This document shows positions 1 to 5,790 of a stretch of 12,597 bases of DNA, one piece after another. The position numbers and the translations under genes were made by a program. The stretch lies in NCBI GenBank assembly GCA_964657795.1, contig CAZZWS010000118.1, positions 1 to 12,597 of the forward strand. The letters are read 5' to 3'. Origin of the DNA: CAHJXF01 sp964657795. GTDB taxonomy: Bacteria; Pseudomonadota; Gammaproteobacteria; Burkholderiales; Burkholderiaceae_D. How positions within the stretch are numbered: position 1 is the first letter of the stretch; each line of letters opens with the position of its first letter. A model generated the notes under the pieces. That model did no database searches, had not been told where the DNA came from, and was given only the letters and a program-made list of their open reading frames with translations.

Positions 1-20
1 GATGTCCGCGCGGATCGGCG

Positions 21-1751
21 TCACATGATCGACGAGAGATTCGAGCCCCACGCACCGACCACGCGGTTGCGCCCCGATTCCTTGGCGTCGCGCAGATGAC
101 TGTCGGCCATGGCCAGCACGCAGGAAGTGTCGCAGGGCTCCGGCGCCACGGCATAGCCGACGCTGACCGAGACGTTGAGCCGCTCCGCGATGGTGGTCCA
201 GTCGAAGGCTTCGATGTTGGCCCGCACGCGTTCCGCAGTGGCCCTCGCTGCGTCCTCGTCCGCGTCGTGCAGCACGACCGCGAACTCGTCGCCGCCGTAG
301 CGCACGGCGGTGTCGCCGGCCCGGCAGCAGTGCCGTATCAGCGAGGCGATCTGCCGCAACACGGCGTCGCCGACCAGATGAGACCAACTGTCGTTGATGA
401 CCTTGAAGCGGTCGACGTCGATCATGACGATGCCGAACATCGGTTCGTCGCCGGCCAGCAGCCGTTCCATCGCGCGTCGATTGGCGAGTCCGGTCAGCGG
501 GTCCTCGAGGCTGAGCTGGAAGAGGTCGTCGGCCCGGCGCGTGAGCCGGTCGTTCGAGCGTTGCAGGTCTTCGGCCAGCGTGCGGTGTTCGAGCGCGCTG
601 GCCCGCGCGCGTTGCGTCTCGAGGCGCACCGCGCTGACGCTGGCGCTGCGCTGGGCCGCTTCCGACGTGACCTGCTTGAAGAGTGCATGAAAACGCTTGT
701 AGTGGGCGAGCGCGGCTTTCGGGTCTCCCATCTTCTCGCAGGCTTCGGCGAGATGGCCGCAGGCGTCCATCGCGAGGTTGCTGATGCGCGCCACCGCGAG
801 GGCCTTCTCGAACAGGGCGATCGCCTCCTCGTACTGGCCGAGCGCCATGCAGATCACGCCGTGCACATCGAGGTGATGCGACACGACGGCCGGCATTCCG
901 GCCAGCTCCTCGGCCGGCCACGAGCGAATCAGGTCCAGGGCCTCGTGGGGCTGGCCGATCTGGACCAGCGCCTCGGCGAGGTTGGCGAGCGCGTTGGCTT
1001 CCAGGTGTCGATGCCGTGTCTCGCGCGCAAGTGCGAGCGCCTGCCGTGAGGCCGACATCGACTGTTGCAGCACCTCGCGGTGGCGTGCGGCATCGCCCGA
1101 TGCCTGGGCCTGGAAAGACATGAATCCGTAGACGCAGGCGATCGTGCTGAGCACCGTGCCTTCGGCGGCGCGGTCGCCAGACAGCCGGGCGCACTCGGCC
1201 GCCGTCGCGCAGAACGCGAGCGACTGGTCGTACTGTTCGAGATAGAGATAGACGTACGCGAGCGCGCGCAACGCCTGACCGCGCAGCGCCACGTCGCCGC
1301 TCGCTTCGGCGGCTTCGAGGGCGGCGAGGCCTTCCTTGAGCGCCTCGTCCATGTTGCCCGCCGAGAGCAGCAGGCGCGCGATTTCGACGCGGACCCGGCC
1401 TTCGCCGGCCCGATCGCCCAGGCCATCCCACAGCGCGAGGGCTTCCTGCGCGACATGAAGCGCCGACTCGAAGCGCATTTCGATCCGTTCGAGTCCGACG
1501 CGCAGCGTCAGGCAGCGGGCGCGCACTTGCGGGTCGCTTCCTTCGAGCGCCAGCGCCTCGTCGAGCAGTCGCGCGAGCCCTTCGACGCACGACCGGTCGA
1601 GCAATGCTTCGGCACGGTCGAGGAGGGCGTCGGGACCGTCGGGGACCACGACGTGCGTGACGTCGACATGGGCCGGCCCGCCACGCGCGCGATCGCCGCG
1701 CGCGGAACGGGCTCGCTCGGAACTGCGATGGAAATGGTCGACTGAGGTCAT
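21..1751 (-). CDS. TPR-repeat diguanylate cyclase (GGDEF domain)
   Basis: Predicted cytoplasmic enzyme that makes cyclic di-GMP from two GTP. With the ATG at 1751 it is 576 residues. An alternative start at 1793 would add 14 Arg/Thr-rich residues of no evident function. Residues about 30-365 are helical with repeated TPR-like units (for example ALGQYEEAIALFEKAL), followed by a likely coiled coil (about 365-415). The cyclase domain opens with DPLTGLANRR (417-426), has the metal-binding IDVDRF (444-449), and carries an exact GGDEF at 486-490 in the context RYGGDEF. An RAGD I-site (477-480) lies five residues before it, so product feedback inhibition is expected. No EAL domain, signal peptide or membrane segment is visible. 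The TPR part probably receives its signal through a protein partner or ligand; that is inference. The family assignment is firm, the input signal unknown. It is transcribed alone, away from its neighbours. Confidence 0.93.
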   Translation of the reverse strand: MTSVDHFHRSSERARSARGDRARGGPAHVDVTHVVVPDGPDALLDRAEALLDRSCVEGLARLLDEALALEGSDPQVRARCLTLRVGLERIEMRFESALHVAQEALALWDGLGDRAGEGRVRVEIARLLLSAGNMDEALKEGLAALEAAEASGDVALRGQALRALAYVYLYLEQYDQSLAFCATAAECARLSGDRAAEGTVLSTIACVYGFMSFQAQASGDAARHREVLQQSMSASRQALALARETRHRHLEANALANLAEALVQIGQPHEALDLIRSWPAEELAGMPAVVSHHLDVHGVICMALGQYEEAIALFEKALAVARISNLAMDACGHLAEACEKMGDPKAALAHYKRFHALFKQVTSEAAQRSASVSAVRLETQRARASALEHRTLAEDLQRSNDRLTRRADDLFQLSLEDPLTGLANRRAMERLLAGDEPMFGIVMIDVDRFKVINDSWSHLVGDAVLRQIASLIRHCCRAGDTAVRYGGDEFAVVLHDADEDAARATAERVRANIEAFDWTTIAERLNVSVSVGYAVAPEPCDTSCVLAMADSHLRDAKESGRNRVVGAWGSNLSSIM

Positions 1752-2168
1752 CCGTCGGGGCGGTCGGCTGGTCACGCGTGCAGTGCGGGTCATCCAGCGT
1801 CATCGGTCTCCGCGACCGAAACCTGAGACGCGGTCGGTCGACGTGGATCGCGAGTCCGTGGATTCGACGCGATCGCGATCGACGCGGCCGGCCCCGCGGC
1901 AGGTCACGCGGGGCATCCGCACGGCGCATCGACGACCGTGAGCTCCGCCGGCCTTTGGACGTCGCGCCCGGAGGTGTCGGGCACGGTCCACAACGACGCG
2001 CCGCTGCAGGTGTCGGCGGTGGCCTTGCCTGCCGCGGTACGCGTCGGTCAGGGTGACCGGGGCGAAGGCTGCAGTCCTGCGCAAGCGCAGGTCCGCGGTG
2101 TCGTCACGGCGCCGTCGACCGTCGTCGTCGGGGGCGCCGCAGCCGCACAGGCGTTCGCCCTCGTCGCC
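1752..2168. other. 417-base gap without a convincing gene
   Basis: This stretch lies upstream of the diguanylate cyclase gene and downstream of the 3-hydroxybutyrate dehydrogenase gene, both on the minus strand, so it should hold the promoter of the first and the terminator of the second. The open frames crossing it are Arg-rich or run on as the antisense of neighbouring genes, and none resembles a known protein. Visible small structures are a 12-bp palindrome at 1870-1881 flanked by a direct repeat TCGACGC (1864-1870 and 1879-1885), and two short hairpins: CGGTCA/TGACCG around GGG (2045-2059) and CCTGCG/CGCAGG around CAAG (2076-2091). None has a T-tract. I could not identify a sigma-70 promoter. 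Confidence 0.5.
1864..1885. repeat. Direct repeat enclosing a 12-bp palindrome
   Basis: TCGACGC occurs twice, 15 bases apart, and between the copies lies the perfect palindrome CGATCGCGATCG (1870-1881). It sits about 115-130 bases upstream of the diguanylate cyclase start on the minus strand, a plausible position for a regulator-binding site. CG-rich palindromes arise easily in DNA of this composition, so this is only a candidate. Confidence 0.25.
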
Positions 2169-2951
2169 TCACTGCATCGACCACCCGTGCGTCACGTTGA
2201 TCGACTGGCCTGTCAGCGCATTGGTGGGGAAAGCCGCGAACAGCAGCGCGATGCGCGCCACGTCGTCGACCGTCGTGAATTCGCCGTCGACCGTGTCCTT
2301 CAGCATCACCTTCTTCACCACGTCGTCCTCGCTGATGCAGAGCGTCGCGGCCTGCTCGGGGATCTGCTTCTGCACCAGCGGCGTCAGGACGAAGCCGGGG
2401 CAGATCACGTTGGAGCGCACGTTGTGCTTCGCGCCCTCCTTGGCGACCGTCTTCGACAAGCCCATCAGTCCGTGCTTGGCCGTGACGTAGGGCGCCTTCA
2501 GCAGCGACGCTTCCTTCGAATGGGCCGAGCCCATGTAGATGATGCTGCCGCCGTTGCCGGACGCGTACATGTGCTTCAGGCAGGCGCGCGTGGTGAGGAA
2601 TGCGCCGTCGAGATGGATCGCGAGCATCCGCTTCCATTCGGCGAACGTGAACTCCTCGAGCGGGTGGACGATCTGGATGCCGGCGTTGGACACCAGGATG
2701 TCGACGCCGCCGAGTTCCGCGACCGTCCGCTCGACCGCCGCGTCGACCTGCGCCTCGTCGGTCACGTCGACCGCGATGCCGATCGCCTTGCCGCCGTTCT
2801 GTTCGATGTCGCGGGCCGCCTTGATCGCCGCTTCCTCGTCGAGGTCGGCGATGGCGATCGCCGCACCTTCGCTGGCGTAGAGGTCTGCGATGGCCTTGCC
2901 GAGGCCGCTCGCTGCGCCGGTGACGAAGGCCACCTTGTTCTTGAGTTGCAT
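2169..2951 (-). CDS. bdhA: 3-hydroxybutyrate dehydrogenase (SDR family)
   Basis: NAD-dependent cytoplasmic enzyme that interconverts (R)-3-hydroxybutyrate and acetoacetate, a step in the use of polyhydroxybutyrate or ketone bodies. The 260-residue length is standard for the family. It has the cofactor motif TGAASGLG (11-18), the NAG motif (89-91) and the catalytic triad Ser142, Tyr155 and Lys159 (YVTAK). Asp37 after the second strand (IADLD) favours NAD over NADP. The C-terminal region (LTGQSINVTHGW) matches the usual LTGxxxxVDGGW end of 3-hydroxybutyrate dehydrogenases, with His replacing the usual Asp-Gly region. The start ATG at 2951 directly precedes the Rossmann fold; no strong ribosome binding site is seen. 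It is divergent from the DUF2127-type gene. Closely related SDR oxidoreductases cannot be fully excluded, but the overall sequence favours this substrate. Confidence 0.88.
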   Translation of the reverse strand: MQLKNKVAFVTGAASGLGKAIADLYASEGAAIAIADLDEEAAIKAARDIEQNGGKAIGIAVDVTDEAQVDAAVERTVAELGGVDILVSNAGIQIVHPLEEFTFAEWKRMLAIHLDGAFLTTRACLKHMYASGNGGSIIYMGSAHSKEASLLKAPYVTAKHGLMGLSKTVAKEGAKHNVRSNVICPGFVLTPLVQKQIPEQAATLCISEDDVVKKVMLKDTVDGEFTTVDDVARIALLFAAFPTNALTGQSINVTHGWSMQ

Positions 2952-3048
2952 CGTCGTCTTTCAGGGCGATTGTCGGGGAGCCGCGCGATTATGCTCCGGT
3001 AACATGACGCCCCTTCGGCGCGTCCGTCCGCCGCCCGTCTCGCTCTCC

Positions 3049-3564
3049 ATGCCCGTCGAAACCTCTTTCCCCCCAGCATCCACCTCGAAGACCAGGCACG
3101 ACGTCGGCCCCGCGGGTGCGCGGCGCGCGAGCGTCCGCGTCATCGCCGCGTGGGAGGCCTTCAAGGGCGTGCTGGTCCTGCTGGCCGGTGGCCTCGCGGT
3201 CTACATCCTGGGACCCGATCAGGAACGGTCGGTCGACGAGATCGTCCGCCACTTCCATCTCAATCCGGCCGGTCACACATCGCACGTCTTCCAGCGCGCG
3301 CTCGAGCACCTTCAGGACACGCGGCTCGTGCTGATCGCGGCCGGTGGACTGGCCTATGCGCTGCTGCGCTTCGTCGAGGCCTACGGCCTGTGGTTCGAGA
3401 AACGCTGGGGCTGGATCCTGGGCATCGCCAGCGCCGCGCTCTATCTGCCGCTCGAGATCAACCACATGATCGAGCGCTTCACGTGGCTCAGCGTCGGGCT
3501 CTTCGCGCTCAACCTCGCGATCGTCGCGCTGCTGTGGTTCAACCGGACGCATCACGTGTCATGA
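3049..3564 (+). CDS. DUF2127-type small integral membrane protein
   Basis: Protein of unknown function, about 171 residues from the ATG at 3049, or 186 from the ATG at 3004. Neither start has a good ribosome binding site, so the start is uncertain. After a Ser/Pro/Arg-rich N-terminus come four predicted membrane segments, at about 32-53, 92-110, 118-135 and 143-163. The stretches AFKGVLVLLAGG and RFVEAYGLWFEKRWG followed by a hydrophobic segment are typical of DUF2127 (UPF0126-unrelated small membrane proteins of unknown role). The loop between segments 1 and 2 is about 40 residues long and charged. Its stop codon overlaps the aroA start in ATGA (3561-3564), so it is probably co-translated with aroA and cmk, although no functional link to aromatic amino acid synthesis is known. 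Family assignment is from recall of the conserved pattern. Confidence 0.75.
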   Translation: MPVETSFPPASTSKTRHDVGPAGARRASVRVIAAWEAFKGVLVLLAGGLAVYILGPDQERSVDEIVRHFHLNPAGHTSHVFQRALEHLQDTRLVLIAAGGLAYALLRFVEAYGLWFEKRWGWILGIASAALYLPLEINHMIERFTWLSVGLFALNLAIVALLWFNRTHHVS

Positions 3565-4982
3565 GCGCGCTACGGCGACCCGCCATCGACCTGCAGCCGG
3601 CGACACGGATGCGCGGCACCGTCGCGTTGCTGGGCTCGAAGAGCATCTCGATCCGCGCGCTGCTGCTCGCCGCGCTGTCCGACGGACCCACGCGGCTCGT
3701 CGACGTGCTGCGCTCCGACGATACGACGGTGATGATCGACGCGCTGCACGCGCTCGGTGTCGTGATCGAACAGCGCGAAGGGGACGCGGACCCGGGTGCG
3801 CTCGTGGTCCATGGCGCCTCCACGTTCCCGAGACGAGAGGCCGAGGTCTACGTCGGCAACTCGGGCTTGTCGATCCGCACGCTGACCGCGGCGCTCGCGT
3901 TCGCCGGCGGCCGCTATCGACTGTCCGGCGTCGCGCGCATGCACGAGCGGCCGATCGGCGATCTCGTCGATGCGTTGACGGCGGTGGGCGCGCGGATCGA
4001 CTACGAAGGCGAGACGGGCTATCCGCCGTTGATCATCGAGCCCGCGTCGCTCGACTCGCGGGTCCATGATGGATCACGCGAGGTCCACGTCACGGCCAAC
4101 AAGTCGAGCCAGTTCCTCACCGGTCTGCTGCAGTCGGCACCGATGCTCGCAGCCGACGCCGGCCTCGCGATCGTCGTCGAGGGCACGTTGATCTCGCGGC
4201 CGTACATCGACCTGACCGTCGCGCTGATGGGCCGCTTCGGCGTGACGGTGACCGAGGCGACGCCGGGTGTCTTCGCCGTCGCCCGCGGCGCTCGCTATGC
4301 GAGTCCCGCCACGTTCGTCGTCGAAGGCGATGCGTCGTCGGCGTCCTATCTGCTCGCGGCGGGATTGCTCGGCGGCGGTCCGTTGCGCGTCGAAGGACTC
4401 GGCCGGTCGAGCCTGCAGGGCGACGCGCGCTTCGTCGACGTGATCGTGGCGATGGGTGGCGAGGTGTCGCAGGACGATCGCTCCACGACCGTGCGCTCGT
4501 CGGGCTTCGGAGCGATACATGCCCACGGCAGACGCCTGCGCGCGATCGATGCCGACTTCAACGACATGCCCGACGCCGCGATGACCGTGGCCGTGCTCGC
4601 GCTGTTCGCCGATGGACCGACGACCTTGCGCAACATCGGCAGCTGGCGCGTCAAGGAGACCGATCGGCTGGCCGCGATGGCGACGGAGCTGGCGAAGTTC
4701 GGCGCCGTCGTCGAGGCCGGAGTCGACTGGTTGCGCATCGAGCCGTTGTCGGACGCGGCGCTCGCGAAGCTGGTCGAGCACGCGGTGCGGGGCGAACCCG
4801 TGACCGTCGCGACCTACGACGATCACCGCATCGCGATGTGCTTCTCGCTGACGCGCTTCCTCGGCATTCCCGTTCGCATCGAGGATCCGGACTGCGTCGC
4901 GAAAACGTTCCCCGATTACTTCGAACGCTTCGAGGCGTTGATGGACGCGGCGCCGCCGGTCGGTCTCGCGATGCACGCATGA
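3561..4982 (+). CDS. aroA: 3-phosphoshikimate 1-carboxyvinyltransferase (EPSP synthase)
   Basis: Sixth step of the shikimate pathway: joins shikimate 3-phosphate and phosphoenolpyruvate to EPSP, the target of glyphosate. It has 473 residues, about 45 more than the E. coli enzyme (427), the extra length being in loops (for example around 398-415) and a short C-terminal tail. Class I landmarks are present: SKSIS with Lys27, Ser28 and Arg32; RMHERPIG with Arg130; SSQ (182-184); PDAAMT with Asp338; WRVKETDR (362-369); DHR (421-423); AKTFPDYF with Lys448. Several usually constant positions are changed: LLGSKSISIR instead of LPGSKSISNR, GNSGLSIRTL (99-108) instead of GNAGTAxRPL, and SWRVKE instead of NWRVKE. 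The ATG overlaps the upstream stop codon and is followed by a normal N-terminus. A pathway role is very likely; altered PEP-site properties are inference. Confidence 0.93.
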   Translation: MSALRRPAIDLQPATRMRGTVALLGSKSISIRALLLAALSDGPTRLVDVLRSDDTTVMIDALHALGVVIEQREGDADPGALVVHGASTFPRREAEVYVGNSGLSIRTLTAALAFAGGRYRLSGVARMHERPIGDLVDALTAVGARIDYEGETGYPPLIIEPASLDSRVHDGSREVHVTANKSSQFLTGLLQSAPMLAADAGLAIVVEGTLISRPYIDLTVALMGRFGVTVTEATPGVFAVARGARYASPATFVVEGDASSASYLLAAGLLGGGPLRVEGLGRSSLQGDARFVDVIVAMGGEVSQDDRSTTVRSSGFGAIHAHGRRLRAIDADFNDMPDAAMTVAVLALFADGPTTLRNIGSWRVKETDRLAAMATELAKFGAVVEAGVDWLRIEPLSDAALAKLVEHAVRGEPVTVATYDDHRIAMCFSLTRFLGIPVRIEDPDCVAKTFPDYFERFEALMDAAPPVGLAMHA

Positions 4983-5653
4983 ACGCACCGCAAGCCCCGG
5001 TCATCACCATCGACGGCCCGACGGCGTCCGGCAAGGGCAGCGTCGCCGACGGCGTCGCCGCGGCCCTCGGCTTCCACGTGCTCGACAGCGGCGCTCTCTA
5101 TCGCCTGACCGCGCTCGACGCCGATCGCCTCGGCATCGATCTCGACGACGAGTCCGAACTCGCCGCCTGCGCGCTCGCGCTGGAGCCGACGTTCACGGCC
5201 AGTCGCATCTTCATGGACGACCGCGACGTCACCGACGAGATCCGCGCCGAACGCATCGGCAACCTCGCGTCGACGATCGCGCCGTACCCCGCGTTGCGCG
5301 CGGCGCTGCTGGAGCGTCAGCGTGCGTTCCAGCGGGCGCCGGGCCTGGTCGCCGACGGACGCGACATGGGGACCGTCGTGTTCCCGACGGCTGAGGTCAA
5401 GATCTTCCTGGTGGCCGACGTTGCGGCACGCGCTGCGCGCCGGCATAAACAGTTGATCGAGAAAGGCTTTCCTGCTAACCTCGCGACCCTCCTCGAAGAA
5501 CTGGAGGCGCGCGACGCGCGTGACGCGGGACGCAAGACGGCGCCGTTGATGGCTGCGGCGGACGCGGTCACGATCGACAGCTCCGATCTCGGGCTAGAAG
5601 AGGTAATCGATCTGGTTCTGGTGCTTGCAGCGGAACGCGGCATCAAGAAGTAA
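4979..5653 (+). CDS. cmk: Cytidylate kinase
   Basis: Phosphorylates CMP and dCMP to the diphosphates using ATP, recycling cytidine nucleotides from RNA and phospholipid turnover. The protein has 224 residues, the normal size. The P-loop is GPTASGKGS (13-21); CMP-site residues sit in DSGALYR (36-42) and DGRDMGTVVFP (126-136), with Arg128 and Asp129; the lid has RDARDAGR (178-185). The start ATG overlaps the aroA stop (ATGA), there is no separate ribosome binding site, and the conserved N-terminal strand VITIDGP follows a few residues in, so this start is well supported. Placement between aroA and rpsA is the conserved proteobacterial order. Confidence 0.96.
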   Translation: MNAPQAPVITIDGPTASGKGSVADGVAAALGFHVLDSGALYRLTALDADRLGIDLDDESELAACALALEPTFTASRIFMDDRDVTDEIRAERIGNLASTIAPYPALRAALLERQRAFQRAPGLVADGRDMGTVVFPTAEVKIFLVADVAARAARRHKQLIEKGFPANLATLLEELEARDARDAGRKTAPLMAAADAVTIDSSDLGLEEVIDLVLVLAAERGIKK

Positions 5654-5665
5654 CGCATGAAGTAA

Positions 5666-5777
5666 CGCGCTACCGCGGTAGTGCGACACGCATTCAGCAT
5701 CACCCCGCAGTTCCCGGATGCAAATGTTTGCAAGCCGGTTCCCTCAACTCCAACCAAGGTCCGCAATCTGATTGCGG
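5666..5777 (+). promoter_or_regulatory. rpsA leader with three dyad-symmetric elements
   Basis: The 137 bases between cmk and rpsA hold three possible hairpins. The first is at 5666-5685: 8 bp including one G-U pair, loop CGCG, with the palindrome CTACCGCGGTAG at its core. The second is TGCAA/TTGCA around ATGT (5719-5732). The third is CCGCAAT/ATTGCGG around CTG (5761-5777), ending 13 bases before the rpsA ATG. In gammaproteobacteria the rpsA start region lacks a Shine-Dalgarno sequence, folds into three successive hairpins and is repressed by S1 itself. The layout here is similar and also lacks a Shine-Dalgarno, but the loops carry no GGA. An autoregulatory role is inference. A 10-base direct repeat GAAGTAACGC (5647-5656, 5659-5668) spans the cmk stop. 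Confidence 0.45.
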
Positions 5778-5790
5778 TGTTCAACCCTAC

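Noticed and set aside
2988..2993. CATAAT on the minus strand as a -10 box for the 3-hydroxybutyrate dehydrogenase gene
   Set aside because: It stands out as AT-rich and is well placed, but no -35-like hexamer lies 16-18 bases upstream, so I do not call a promoter.
1938..3002. Plus-strand open frame across the gap and the 3-hydroxybutyrate dehydrogenase gene
   Set aside because: From 2169 on it is the antisense of a well-supported enzyme. The first 77 residues have a plausible composition but no recognisable domain or ribosome binding site.
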